From contig NZ_CP059733.1 in NCBI RefSeq assembly GCF_000948985.2, forward strand, positions 2,852,001 through 2,916,000: DNA of 64,000 nucleotides, read 5' to 3'. The notes beneath the pieces are model-generated. The model was not told the DNA's origin, ran no database searches, and saw only the letters and a program-made list of their open reading frames with translations. The position numbers and the translations under genes are program-made. The DNA is from Thalassomonas viridans. Lineage in GTDB: Bacteria; Pseudomonadota; Gammaproteobacteria; Enterobacterales; Alteromonadaceae. This document shows positions 36,610 through 46,142 of this stretch, piece after piece. The number at the start of each line of letters is the position of its first letter. The first letter of the stretch is position 1.

Positions 36610-37269
36610 ATGCGCATTTTATTAGTAGAAGACGATATGCCGCTGGCCCAGGGGTTACAGCAATCTCTGCGCCATGAAGGCTTTGTGGTGAACCATGTTA
36701 ATAACGGCCAGCTGGCGCTTAATGCGCTGGCGGTGCCGGATCAGGACATGGTGATCCTCGACCTTGGCCTGCCGGATATGGACGGCCTGGCGGTACTGAA
36801 AAAACTGAGAAACAACAAAACCGATATTCCGGTGATTATTTTAACCGCCCGGGATTCCGTTGAGCATAAGGTCAAGGGGCTGGATTTCGGTGCAGATGAT
36901 TACCTGGCCAAGCCTTTTGATATCCATGAGTTGCTGGCACGGCTTAGGGTGATTGAACGCCGCCTGGGCACGGCTAAAACCTCAGTGATCCGGCTGGGGC
37001 CGGTGCAGCTGGATATTGCCGCCCATAAAGTATCGGTGGACGAGCAGGATATCAACCTGTCGAAAAAGGAATATATGGTGCTTAAAGCGCTGATGGAAAA
37101 CGCTGGCCGCATCCAGTCACGCGAGCAGATAGAATCGCGGTTATACGACTGGGGGGAAGAGGTTGCCAGCAATGCGGTTGAAGTCCATGTACATAACCTG
37201 CGCAAGAAATTACCGGAGAAGTTTATCCAGACGGTACGGGGTGTGGGTTATACGGTGAACAAAACCTGA
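36610..37269 (+). CDS. OmpR-family response regulator, QseB/PmrA-like
   Basis: A 219-residue regulator. The receiver has acidic E8-D9-D10, phospho-Asp near 51 (MVILDLGLPDMDG) and the Lys in YLAKPF. The winged helix holds the QseB/PmrA/TctD hallmark LYDWGEEVASNAVEVHVHNLRKKL. Regulators of this group bind CTTAAN half-sites 11 bp apart, and such boxes occur before this operon, before the hemolysin-family gene and upstream of the monooxygenase gene. Its stop overlaps the kinase ATG by one base. Confidence 0.87.
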   Translation: MRILLVEDDMPLAQGLQQSLRHEGFVVNHVNNGQLALNALAVPDQDMVILDLGLPDMDGLAVLKKLRNNKTDIPVIILTARDSVEHKVKGLDFGADDYLAKPFDIHELLARLRVIERRLGTAKTSVIRLGPVQLDIAAHKVSVDEQDINLSKKEYMVLKALMENAGRIQSREQIESRLYDWGEEVASNAVEVHVHNLRKKLPEKFIQTVRGVGYTVNKT

Positions 37270-38714
37270 TGTCTATCCGCCGTTATTTGGTGCTGATCCT
37301 GCTGTCTGTGATCACCCTGGTGACCTTTATCGCCGCTATCGAGGGATATAATGCCAGTATGCAAAAGGCGTCGAGTATTTTCGATGCCGAGCTGAAAATA
37401 GTGGCCAATACCTTGATAGCAATAGAAGCCCCTTCGGGGGAGCAGAATGAAAACCTGCTGAATACCGGCGTTGACAGCAATCTTGCCTTTCAGCTGTGGC
37501 AGGGCGGGGAGCTAGTGCTGAAAAGCCATAATGCCCCCGACACCCGTATGAGCCCGAAAAACAGCGGCTTTAGTGAGAATAACTTTCTCGGCCAGCGCTG
37601 GCGTACTTATGTTAAAGGCTCTGCAGATGTTAAGGACTCCGCAAATGTTAAAGCTTCAGAAGGTGTTAATACTTCAGAAAATAAGGACCGTATGGTGATT
37701 ATTGCCCAGCCGGTGCAAAGGCGTTTTGAACTGGCAGAAGACGTTATTTTATCGGCGGTGTTGCCTATTATCCTGGCAATGCCGCTGCTGGCCCTGTTTA
37801 TCTCCCTCACCATACGTCAGGCGCTAAAACCCCTGATGCATTTAACCAAAGAATTAAAAGGTAAAAAAACAAACGATCTCAGCCAGCTGCAAACCCATGC
37901 CCAAACCCGGGAGCTAGAGCCTGTGATCAGCACCTTAAACCATTTGTTTGAACGCCTGAGCGGGGCATTTGAGCGGGAAAGGCATTTTGCTTCGGACGCT
38001 GCCCATGAGCTGAGAACGCCGCTGAGCGTACTGAAAATCAATGTCCATAATGTCAGAAATGAACTTGGCCATGAAAGCGAGGCGATGACGCACCTGACCG
38101 AGAGCGTTGACCGCATGGCGCATGTGGTGGATCAAATCTTAATGCTCAACCGCACCAGTCCTGAGCAGATCAGCCTGGACAGTACGGCTGTCAATTTTAC
38201 CGCCCTTATTCAGCAAACCATCAGTGACCTGTATCCGGAAATCGCCCAGCGCGAGCAAACCATTTCGTTGGAAAGCGAAGAACAAATCATTCAGGGCAAC
38301 GAGTTTTCCCTGCGCATTTTGATCCAAAACCTGATCTCCAATGCCAGCAAATATACCCCGAGCGGCGGGGCCATCCAGGTCAGCACAATAAAGGCAGGAC
38401 AGCAGTTGGTGCTGGTGGTGGAAGACTCAGGCCCCGGCATAAAACCCGAGGAATATCAAAGGGTCTTCAACCGTTTTTACCGGGTTGGCGGCGACCAGCA
38501 TAACTCAAAAATAATCGGCTGCGGCTTAGGTTTATCCATAGTAAAACATATCGCATTACTGCATAATGCCGCCATCGAATTGTCTCAATCCCCCGAACTT
38601 AAGGGGTTAAAGGTTAGCGTGAGCTTTACACAAGAGAATAATAATGGGTTGCCGGCTGCCAACCGGGCAAATAAAAACGGAAATCACCTTTTGCCAGAGG
38701 ACTGCAATGGATAA
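37269..38714 (+). CDS. Sensor histidine kinase, QseC/PmrB-like
   Basis: A 481-residue membrane kinase. TM1 about residues 6-25, periplasmic sensor about 28-158, TM2 about 160-182, then HAMP, H-box SDAAHELRTPLSV, N-box and GCGLGLSIVKH. The sensor has an ExxE pair (E58, E61), the type of motif PmrB uses to sense Fe(III), and four degenerate short repeats (about 116-138: GSADVKDSANVKASEGVNT). Location before cupredoxin and FTR1-like genes supports iron as a possible signal. Its 3' end overlaps the cupredoxin start by 8 bases. Confidence 0.85.
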   Translation: MSIRRYLVLILLSVITLVTFIAAIEGYNASMQKASSIFDAELKIVANTLIAIEAPSGEQNENLLNTGVDSNLAFQLWQGGELVLKSHNAPDTRMSPKNSGFSENNFLGQRWRTYVKGSADVKDSANVKASEGVNTSENKDRMVIIAQPVQRRFELAEDVILSAVLPIILAMPLLALFISLTIRQALKPLMHLTKELKGKKTNDLSQLQTHAQTRELEPVISTLNHLFERLSGAFERERHFASDAAHELRTPLSVLKINVHNVRNELGHESEAMTHLTESVDRMAHVVDQILMLNRTSPEQISLDSTAVNFTALIQQTISDLYPEIAQREQTISLESEEQIIQGNEFSLRILIQNLISNASKYTPSGGAIQVSTIKAGQQLVLVVEDSGPGIKPEEYQRVFNRFYRVGGDQHNSKIIGCGLGLSIVKHIALLHNAAIELSQSPELKGLKVSVSFTQENNNGLPAANRANKNGNHLLPEDCNG

Positions 38715-39078
38715 ATATCAAAAAGGGATTTTTCTGCTGCTGACCCTGTGCTGGAGCTGCGCTTCCTGGGCCAAGCGACCTGAATATAAACTGGAGCTTA
38801 AAGATCACCTGTTTTATCCGGCAGAAATAGAGATCCCGGCGGGACGTAAGGTCAAGCTGGTGATCCATAACCACGACAGCACTCCGGAAGAATTCGACAG
38901 CTTTGACCTGAACCGGGAAAAAGTGATCTTCCCCAAGAAAAAGGCGGTAATCTTCGTTGGTCCTCTGCCGCCCGGCCGTTATGGCTTTTTCGGGGAATAT
39001 AACCCCAATACCGCCAAAGGCACTGTAGTGGTAACCGATAAGCCTGATGCCGAAACCGGGGATCGCGATGCTAATTAA
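38707..39078 (+). CDS. Cupredoxin-like exported protein, FtrB-like
   Basis: A 123-residue protein from ATG 38707; upstream ORF codons lie inside the kinase gene. AGAGGA is 6 bases upstream. Signal peptide about residues 1-22. The beta-sandwich KLVIHNHDSTPEEFDSFDLN and GRYGFFGEYNP match the cupredoxin-1 type of iron-transport accessory proteins (EfeO N-terminal domain, FtrB). No Cys is present in the mature copper site, so it is not a classical blue-copper protein. Confidence 0.75.
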   Translation: MDKYQKGIFLLLTLCWSCASWAKRPEYKLELKDHLFYPAEIEIPAGRKVKLVIHNHDSTPEEFDSFDLNREKVIFPKKKAVIFVGPLPPGRYGFFGEYNPNTAKGTVVVTDKPDAETGDRDAN

Positions 39079-39853
39079 TACCGTAATCCTGTTTTTGCGC
39101 GACGGCCTGCCTATTTTTTTGATGCTGGTGTTATTGCTGATCATCAATAACCACCTGGCGTTAGGGCACCGTTGGTTATATGGCGGCATAGCATCAGGAA
39201 TCGCCGCCAGCATCTTATTTGTCTCTCAGGTGGATGTCGTAGCGTCGGCCCTGGAAGGCACCGGCCTGGAGTGGTTCTATTCCCTGGGATATATTTTTAT
39301 TTACCTGGGCATTTTACTGGCCCTGTATGCCCAGTATACGCAGCATAAGCGCCTCTGGAGCGTGCTGACCCTGCTGCTGTTGCTGGCGGTCTTAACCCTG
39401 CACAGCAGCAATTTTCTGGTGTATATCACAGGTTACTGGTCGCAGTCGGACACCTTAAAACCGCAGCTTATCGGCATAGTGTTGGGGCTGGGGATTTTAC
39501 TCAGCATCAGTATTTTGTTGTTTTTTGCCCTGGAGTTCAGCGACCGGCAACTTTATCTCTTTACCTCAAGCTGGCTGACGCTGCTTTTTGGCACCGGGCA
39601 GCTATTACAGGCGTCAAAATTATTGTTGCAAATAGACATGTTGCCGGGCCTGTCTCCCTTGTGGGACAGCAATCACCTGATCGAGGAAAGCTCGGGCATG
39701 GGGCACTTTTTAACCGCCCTGTTCGGGTATGATGCTTCGCCGTCGCTTATCCAGGTAAGCATCTATCTTATCGCGGTGATAGTACCGGTTTCATATTTAC
39801 TGTTAGCAGAAGCTAATAAAAGAAAAGTTAATCAGAAGGAAAAACTCTTATGA
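39068..39853 (+). CDS. FTR1-like iron permease with a degenerate motif
   Basis: A 261-residue protein with seven predicted membrane helices, from ATG 39068 (overlaps the cupredoxin end by 11 bases). Its first helix reads LFLRDGLPIF where FTR1 permeases have REGLE, so one of the iron-binding acidic positions is changed and one lost. The length and topology fit the FTR1 family and it follows a cupredoxin as in FtrBC and Efe systems. It may carry iron less well, carry another ion, or act as a membrane partner. Confidence 0.62.
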   Translation: MLINTVILFLRDGLPIFLMLVLLLIINNHLALGHRWLYGGIASGIAASILFVSQVDVVASALEGTGLEWFYSLGYIFIYLGILLALYAQYTQHKRLWSVLTLLLLLAVLTLHSSNFLVYITGYWSQSDTLKPQLIGIVLGLGILLSISILLFFALEFSDRQLYLFTSSWLTLLFGTGQLLQASKLLLQIDMLPGLSPLWDSNHLIEESSGMGHFLTALFGYDASPSLIQVSIYLIAVIVPVSYLLLAEANKRKVNQKEKLL

Positions 39854-40563
39854 AGAGTTTCACGGCCAAAAGTTTTATCCGGCTAGTTTTGCTTGTGTTT
39901 GCACCCATGCACTTGGCGTATGCCGACGGTGTGGTGGTGGATAAGGTATATCACCCTTATGTGCTGCCTAATGAAACCGAAGTTGAATGGCGGTTATTGT
40001 CGCACCGCACCAGCAAGTCAAACAGTTTGGGGCAAAGATTTGCCTATGGCCATTCCTTATCCGAAACCATCATAGCGGAATTTTATGTGGTGGCAGAGCG
40101 CGATGATACCGATGACTTTGGCCTGCAGGCTTACGAGATTGAAATTCGCCAGATGCTGACTGAGCAGGGGCAGTACTGGGCGGATTGGGGCATGTTATAC
40201 GAAGTGGAAAAACAGCACGATCGGGATAACTGGGAAGTTGCCACCGGGGTGTTGTTTGAAAAAGAGTTTGGCAGAACCAGCTTAACCATGAACCTGTTTG
40301 GTATTTACGAGTGGGGACAGGATCTTGATAATGAGTTTGAAACCGAGTTTCGCCTTAAATACCGTTACCGCTGGATACCGGCCTTTCAGCCGGCAATTGA
40401 ATTTTATACCGGGCAGGATTTTACCGGAGCCGGGCCGGCCTTTATGGGCATACACAGGTTCAGCGGCCAGAAACAGCTAAAGTGGGAGGCGGCTTTTATC
40501 AGTGCCTTAAACACTCATAGTAAAGATCATACTTTCAGGGTTGCTATTGAATACGAATTTTAA
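39850..40563 (+). CDS. Putative outer-membrane beta-barrel protein
   Basis: A 237-residue protein with a signal peptide (about residues 1-26, ending AYA). Alternating strands such as ETIIAEFYVVAE and GLQAYEIEIRQML run to the end, and the last residues FRVAIEYEF fit an outer-membrane beta-signal with terminal Phe. The ATG overlaps the previous stop by ATGA-type coupling. It is the last gene of the operon; a hairpin follows. Confidence 0.65.
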   Translation: MKSFTAKSFIRLVLLVFAPMHLAYADGVVVDKVYHPYVLPNETEVEWRLLSHRTSKSNSLGQRFAYGHSLSETIIAEFYVVAERDDTDDFGLQAYEIEIRQMLTEQGQYWADWGMLYEVEKQHDRDNWEVATGVLFEKEFGRTSLTMNLFGIYEWGQDLDNEFETEFRLKYRYRWIPAFQPAIEFYTGQDFTGAGPAFMGIHRFSGQKQLKWEAAFISALNTHSKDHTFRVAIEYEF

Positions 40564-40570
40564 AAGAGTA

Positions 40571-40622
40571 TTTTTACCGGCAAATGACGTGTTTTTTGTT
40601 TTTGGTCATTACCGGTAAATTT
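40571..40622 (+). terminator. Hairpin terminator of the operon
   Basis: TTTACCGG plus AATGAC pair with GGTCATT plus CCGGTAAA around a T-rich loop, followed by TTTTC. It lies 8 bases after the outer-membrane protein gene. Confidence 0.6.
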
Positions 40623-40669
40623 TCATCGGTTAAAATTAGCAGCACTTGTCGTGATTGATTAAAAGGAAG

Positions 40670-41518
40670 ATGTTGAGTTCTTTACCTGTTTTGGAGACAA
40701 ACCGTTTAATTTTCCTAAATTTATTTGCCTTATTGATGCTGTGGTGTGCATTTTTTAGCAGTTTTTCGGTAACCGCATCCGAACCTGAGCTTAAAGTAGA
40801 GGCCGCGCCAAACAGTTTAGTCACCTTATCCGCCAGTGTGCCGCCTTTCCCGCCATTTGCATTAAAAAATTCCAGCATCTTATGTCAGGGGATTTCGAAG
40901 CGGATCCTTAACCTTATCGGCCATCAGGCTAACATTCATTTTCAATATAAAGATTATCCCTATGCCAGAATTTTACATTCATTAACGGCCGGTAGCCTGG
41001 ACGTAGCGCTTATTTTTAAAAATGAGTCTGTTAAAGATGTTGTGCAATATATTGGACCGGTGGCCCGCTCAAAAGTTGTTGTTTTGTCCCGTCATCCTCA
41101 ACAATTAAAGCAATACCAGGATCTGCAAAAGCTTAATGCTATCGCCGTGATCCGAAAAGCCCAGTTTGAAGCAAAATTTGACCGTGATGAAGGTTTGAAT
41201 AAAGTAAGCGTGGAGAATTACCTTCAGGGGGTAAATATGTTTAATGCCGGGCGGGTGGATGCCGTGGTTGGCTCGAAGGAAGGGCTGGAATACGCCATGC
41301 TCCAGCTTGATCATGATACTGGCTTGTTAGAGCAGGCTTTTTACCTGGGGGATAAAACCTGGTGGCTGCATGTATCGGAACAGTCGCAGGCACAAGTACT
41401 GGCGCCCGTGTTGCAGCAGGCGGTTGAACGTTTACCGCAAACCGACCGGATTTATGAGTTATTTGAGCGCGAGAAAAGCAACGGTTGTTACGATTTAGCC
41501 AGGAATAAGACTGGGTAA
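40670..41518 (+). CDS. Family-3 periplasmic solute-binding protein
   Basis: About 282 residues from ATG 40670 (AAGGA just upstream; a TTG at 40655 is the alternative). A signal segment (LIFLNLFALLMLWCAFFSSF) precedes the mature protein. The domain features LVTLSASVPPFPPFALKN, YARILHSLTAGSLDVAL and NAGRVDAVVGSKEGLEY fit SBP_bac_3. It lacks transporter neighbours, like the 22.7 and 23.5 kb proteins, from which it has diverged. Confidence 0.78.
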   Translation: MLSSLPVLETNRLIFLNLFALLMLWCAFFSSFSVTASEPELKVEAAPNSLVTLSASVPPFPPFALKNSSILCQGISKRILNLIGHQANIHFQYKDYPYARILHSLTAGSLDVALIFKNESVKDVVQYIGPVARSKVVVLSRHPQQLKQYQDLQKLNAIAVIRKAQFEAKFDRDEGLNKVSVENYLQGVNMFNAGRVDAVVGSKEGLEYAMLQLDHDTGLLEQAFYLGDKTWWLHVSEQSQAQVLAPVLQQAVERLPQTDRIYELFEREKSNGCYDLARNKTG

Positions 41519-41649
41519 GGCTGAATTTATTGCTTAAAGAAAACTGTTTTATGGATTTACAGGCTTGGTATTACTCCGGCTTTCACGTTAGACTAGGGCG
41601 ATATTAACTCGTTATTTTTTAACTTTATTTCAGACATTAAGGAACAATT

Positions 41650-42000
41650 ATGGCCGAAGAAACCATTTTCTCAAAAATCATCCGCCAGGAAATTCCCACC
41701 GAATTATTATTTCAGGATGATCTGGTAACGGCATTTCGTGATATTTCTCCCCGCGCGCCCAGCCATATCTTGATAGTGCCTAATAAACTGATCCCGACGG
41801 TAAACGATGTTACCGAAGATGATGAATTGGCTTTAGGACGTATGATCACTGTTGCTAAAAAGCTGGCTAAGGAAGAGGGCATAGATGAAAACGGTTACCG
41901 TCTGATTATGAACTGCAACAAGCACGGCGGCCAGGAAGTTTACCATATTCATATGCACTTGTTAGGCGGCCAGCCGCTTGGGCCTATGCTGGCTTACTAG
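41650..42000 (+). CDS. hinT: HIT-family purine nucleoside phosphoramidase
   Basis: A 116-residue HinT-type hydrolase that cleaves adenosine phosphoramidates. The histidine triad HxHxH is at H99, H101 and H103 ([10 protein letters not shown]), and the N-terminus [19 protein letters not shown] is typical. The length is normal. It is monocistronic, with AAGGA upstream of the ATG. Confidence 0.92.
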   Translation: MAEETIFSKIIRQEIPTELLFQDDLVTAFRDISPRAPSHILIVPNKLIPTVNDVTEDDELALGRMITVAKKLAKEEGIDENGYRLIMNCNKHGGQEVYHIHMHLLGGQPLGPMLAY

Positions 42001-42197
42001 TTGCGGTTGGTTAAAAAACTAAACATCTGCCGCCAGGTTAATAGCCTGGGTAGTTCAGCAAAATAAGCTTTTTGTAACTGAGCCATGCGCCCTGACCGGC
42101 AGATGCATCCAGCATTTGAACACCTTTTTCTACCTCATTAGTCATTTATTCTAACGATTTGAAAATTGAACTTATATAAGGAGATTTGTTAACTTAA

Positions 42198-43310
42198 ATG
42201 CATATTCTACAGCAATACCTCCATGCAATAGGCTCATTTAACAGCTTGTTGCTCGGTATTATCTTACTAATAGGCCGTGGGCCATTAAATTCAAATAAGC
42301 TGTTAGCTGCATGGTGTTTTCTGTTATCTATTTATACCGCCACACCTTTGGTTTTATTTAACAGTGAATCTGTGTTCCCGTTTTATTTAGTCGGCTGGAG
42401 TTTATGGGCGCCTGCGACTTTTGGCGCCTTGTTATATTTATATTTAGCCAGTTCAATAAAGGAGCGACGCTTTCAGCTACGGGATCTGGTGTTCTTTACG
42501 CCATTTATCGCTTGCCTGTTATTAAATATCGATTTTTTAATCGCAACGGAAGAAGAAATAAATCGCTTTAGGGCCGTTGGGGCTGAGTTCGGTTTTTCCC
42601 GGTTAATCTCACAAATCATCGTTTTTGGACAAGCTTTTTTCTTTATCGGGCTCAGTGTGAAAATGGTTACCTCGATTAACAAGCAGGCGAGCGCCAATTT
42701 TACGAGTTTCAACCCGCAAATCTTTAATATCTTAGCCTTCATTTTGTTTTTGCACCTTGGTATGTGGATTTTAGAACTCAGCTCTACTCTTGTGGGGGGC
42801 TCTTTTGGACTAACCATGCTGAGTGATATGGCTTTTGTTTTATTTATTTGTTTTTTATCACTTTTTCATTGGAAAAGTCCTAAGTATTTTATCATTGAGG
42901 AAATTAACTCCATTGATGAAATAAAGCAAAAGAGCAGCGACAGTTCACCTGAATTGGATGAAGACGCCAGGCAAGCCGTTTTTGAAGAAATAAAAGCCTA
43001 CATGGAAAATCATCAGCCTTATTTAGACAGTGATATGAATTTGCCAGCGTTTGCGGAACAGCTTGGCTTGAGCAAACATTTAATATCGGAAGTTATCAAT
43101 AAAGAGGGCGGGAAAAACTTTCATGGCTTTGTAAATGAGTACCGTATCAATCAAGTTTGCTCACTGCTTAAAAGTGAACCCGGTCATATTAAGATTCTGG
43201 ATATCGCATTGGCAAACGGTTTTTCTTCCAAAAGCACGTTTAATAATGTGTTCAAACTCCTTGTCGGCAAAACCCCTAGCCAATACAGGAATGAAGTAAA
43301 ACAGCTGTGA
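42198..43310 (+). CDS. AraC-type regulator with an N-terminal membrane domain
   Basis: A 370-residue protein. Residues 1-225 hold about seven membrane helices; residues about 255-365 hold an AraC-type helix-turn-helix domain (LPAFAEQLGLSKHLISEVIN and LDIALANGFSSKSTFNNVFKLLVGKTPSQYR). Membrane AraC regulators sense an external signal directly. The gene stands alone; a target may be the adjacent exported protease-like gene. Confidence 0.85.
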   Translation: MHILQQYLHAIGSFNSLLLGIILLIGRGPLNSNKLLAAWCFLLSIYTATPLVLFNSESVFPFYLVGWSLWAPATFGALLYLYLASSIKERRFQLRDLVFFTPFIACLLLNIDFLIATEEEINRFRAVGAEFGFSRLISQIIVFGQAFFFIGLSVKMVTSINKQASANFTSFNPQIFNILAFILFLHLGMWILELSSTLVGGSFGLTMLSDMAFVLFICFLSLFHWKSPKYFIIEEINSIDEIKQKSSDSSPELDEDARQAVFEEIKAYMENHQPYLDSDMNLPAFAEQLGLSKHLISEVINKEGGKNFHGFVNEYRINQVCSLLKSEPGHIKILDIALANGFSSKSTFNNVFKLLVGKTPSQYRNEVKQL

Positions 43311-43532
43311 CCGCATGAGGATGGCTAGGGAGATTAGTCTTCCGGCCTTATAAAGTGAGTCCAAAGTTATAAATCTGGACGTACCAAGTTATCGTGTAAG
43401 ACGAATAAGTCTATAGATTTCATTAATATCCGAAGCTAATCAGGCGGGGCTGAATAATATCAGCCCCTGGAATAAAAAAGCTAAAAATAGCGATTGCCTG
43501 TTAAATTCCATATTGAAGTGAAGGAAAATGAA

Positions 43533-44459
43533 ATGTATATACAGTTAAGAAAACAATACTCAAAAGTGATTAACGGGTTATTTTTATTCGGTTTGTTGAT
43601 CTCGGATTGCACTTTTTCAGCATCGTACACTACCGAAGATGCAGAGCGATTTTCAGGGCTTTTTTTGAACTCAAAAGCGCTGTCGCCTCAATTATTGAAA
43701 AGCCGTTATTTAAACCATGACACACCGGGACTCAGGATTTTTAAGGCCAGAATTAAAAATGAACAAAGCCTGGCCCAAGCTGTTGATAAGCACAATAAAC
43801 TATATGAAAGAGCCATTAACGTTTGTTTACCAGCGGCGCTTGATGTCAGTGATCAGGCTAATGATATCATTGAGCAGGTAGGTGCATATCTCGGTACTGC
43901 AAATGATATACCTGTCTCGATTATTTTTGCTGCCAACAATACCGGTGGTACGGCGAATGCCGGGGGGATTGCCCTTGCCCTGGAAGTAATTTGCCAGCAG
44001 GCAGAAACACCAGAGCAGGCCAGGGAAGTTATTTTAAGTTATATCGCCCATGAAACTGTGCATGTATTTCAATACCGGCTCAGCAAGAGAAAAGATTTTA
44101 ATTTTACCTTACTGGAATTATCCCTGATAGAAGGTGCTGCTGATTTTATTGCAAATGAAGCCACAGGGCATGGCGATATACTTGAAATGGATCGGAGCCA
44201 TTATGGCAAGCTTCATGAAGCCAGGTTATGGGCTGAGTTTTCTCCTGTGATGAATCAAATGAAATATGCCCCCTGGATGTACAGTGTGCCGGAAGACGGC
44301 CGGCCTAACGATCTTGGTTACTGGGTTGGTAAACAAATAGCCGCGGCCTATGTTCGGCAAAGCCAAAATAAAGCTTCGGCGCTGCATAAATTGCTGGTGC
44401 TTGAGGATGCCGTTGAAATTGTAGAAGAAAGCGGCTATAACCCTAAACAATTGAAGTAA
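43533..44459 (+). CDS. Exported putative zinc metalloprotease, DUF2268-like
   Basis: About 308 residues from ATG 43533, preceded by AAGGAAAATGAA; an earlier ATG at 43494 would place the signal away from the N-terminus. Signal peptide about residues 13-33. The motif YIAHETVHVFQ is HExxH and SLIEGAADF supplies a candidate third ligand Glu. This resembles the DUF2268 predicted Zn-dependent proteases. Substrate unknown. Confidence 0.68.
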   Translation: MYIQLRKQYSKVINGLFLFGLLISDCTFSASYTTEDAERFSGLFLNSKALSPQLLKSRYLNHDTPGLRIFKARIKNEQSLAQAVDKHNKLYERAINVCLPAALDVSDQANDIIEQVGAYLGTANDIPVSIIFAANNTGGTANAGGIALALEVICQQAETPEQAREVILSYIAHETVHVFQYRLSKRKDFNFTLLELSLIEGAADFIANEATGHGDILEMDRSHYGKLHEARLWAEFSPVMNQMKYAPWMYSVPEDGRPNDLGYWVGKQIAAAYVRQSQNKASALHKLLVLEDAVEIVEESGYNPKQLK

Positions 44460-44569
44460 TATGTTTAATTCTTTGACATTGCTGGATTTTGACTGAACGG
44501 TTTGCGCCATTAGAGTAACGCTAACCGTTAGGCTTTTGTGATGTTTACCGTGATAAATATTGCTACTGT

Positions 44570-44608
44570 AAAAAGCTAGAGCTGACTTTTACGCCTCTAT
44601 AGCTTTTT
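44570..44608. terminator. Bidirectional terminator
   Basis: AAAAAGCTA and TAGCTTTTT form a 9-bp stem around a 21-base loop, between the convergent protease-like and monooxygenase genes. Confidence 0.75.
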
Positions 44609-44636
44609 GTGTTTTGCCAAGGCTTGGGGCATAGGT

Positions 44637-46142
44637 TCATTTTAATAAATGGTAATCCCTCAAATTAAACCATTTACGTGAAAAGATAAAATTGACCACA
44701 GATTCCGGCGACAGACTGGTTACTTCGCCGGTCATATTTTTTCGATAAAATGCGGTACATTTGCTGTTCTGCCAGACCGTCAATTTCATGGTGTTTTTCA
44801 TTTTCTTAACGTATTCATTCTGGATATTGCTCCTGACATCTATGGCCTTGATGCTCTTGTCCCGCTTTACCGCACAAATAGCTTTAACCGTATAATTGAC
44901 CATAGCCTCCATATAACACAGCTGTGAACTGTGGCCGGTGCCTGTGTTGGGGCCGTTTACTTTAAAATAATTTGGGTAGCCGGACACTGTGATGCCCTTA
45001 TACGAAACTGCCTCATTCTCCCATTCGCTGTTCAGGTGCCGGCCACCGCTGCCGTATACCTGAAAGGTAAGCGCCTTTTTCATATCGGAATAGGCATAGA
45101 AACCCGTCGCATAAACCAGGATATCCAAGGGGACATCCTTACCGTCTTTGGTCCGGATCCCTGTTGGCGTGATGCTTTCTATGCCGCTGATATCTACATC
45201 AACATTATCCCGGGCAAGGGCAGGCAGGTATAAATTTGACGGTATGACACGTCTGCCCCCCAATTCATAATCCGGCATCATGTGCTGGCGTAATTTTTCG
45301 TCATCGATATATTTCTCAAGGTTTTTCCTAAGTGTTCGGGCATATAAGTACTTAATGAATTTGGTAATTTTTTGGGTGAAGGGATAGCGGCGAAATGCCG
45401 CAAACCTTATTTCGTGATAACTGAATATCATTAAACGCTTGAGATGGCGTATGACCGGCAGTGTGTTAATAAAACGCTCTGCCGCGCTGTAAGTTCTGTC
45501 TGAGCGTGGAATAATCCACTGAGCCTTGCCCATAAACACGGTAAGTTTATTGACTTTACCTGCGATAGCGGGAACAACCTGGGCCGCAGAGCAGCCGGAG
45601 CCGATAATACCAACACGTTTGCCTTCATAGGAGACATTGTGATCCCACTGTGCGGTATGGAATTTTGCCCCCTGAAAGGATTCAGCCCCCTGAATATAAG
45701 GTGTTTTCGGGTTGGCCAGCACACCACTGGTATCGATAATGAAACGGGCGGTATAGCACTCGCCTGATGCCGTCTCAACATGCCATAAACAGGTGCTGTC
45801 GTCATAAGTCAGCTGCATGACCGACTGGTTCGTTTTGGTGTATTTTCTGATGCTAAATTTATCAATGATATAGTTGGTGTATTCAAGTAATTCGCTTTGT
45901 GGGGAATATCGCTTTTTAAACTTATAAGGGATAAAGGAAATAGAGTACAAACCGGTGGGAATGTCGACCTCGGCTCCCGGGTAGGAATTGTCCCGCCAGG
46001 TGCCGCCTATATCAGAACCTCGTTCTAACAAGACAAAGTCATGGTTGTTTTTTTTCTTTAAACCTATAGCCGCCAGCAAACCTGAAAAGCCGGTGCCGAT
46101 AATGACGGTTTCAAAATATTGGGCATCTTTTTTCATGAACAA
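44637..46142 (-). CDS. Baeyer-Villiger-type flavin monooxygenase
   Basis: A 501-residue class B flavoprotein monooxygenase. The FAD motif GTGFSG is at 16-21, the NADPH motif GIIGSGCSA near 178-186, and the BVMO fingerprint FxGxxxHxxxW is exact at 156-166 (FQGAKFHTAQW), followed by Asp. Such enzymes oxidise ketones or related substrates with O2 and NADPH. The substrate is unknown. A cluster of CTTAAG sites about 185 bases upstream suggests the same regulator as the 32.8 kb operon. Confidence 0.85.
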   Translation of the reverse strand: MFMKKDAQYFETVIIGTGFSGLLAAIGLKKKNNHDFVLLERGSDIGGTWRDNSYPGAEVDIPTGLYSISFIPYKFKKRYSPQSELLEYTNYIIDKFSIRKYTKTNQSVMQLTYDDSTCLWHVETASGECYTARFIIDTSGVLANPKTPYIQGAESFQGAKFHTAQWDHNVSYEGKRVGIIGSGCSAAQVVPAIAGKVNKLTVFMGKAQWIIPRSDRTYSAAERFINTLPVIRHLKRLMIFSYHEIRFAAFRRYPFTQKITKFIKYLYARTLRKNLEKYIDDEKLRQHMMPDYELGGRRVIPSNLYLPALARDNVDVDISGIESITPTGIRTKDGKDVPLDILVYATGFYAYSDMKKALTFQVYGSGGRHLNSEWENEAVSYKGITVSGYPNYFKVNGPNTGTGHSSQLCYMEAMVNYTVKAICAVKRDKSIKAIDVRSNIQNEYVKKMKNTMKLTVWQNSKCTAFYRKNMTGEVTSLSPESVVNFIFSRKWFNLRDYHLLK

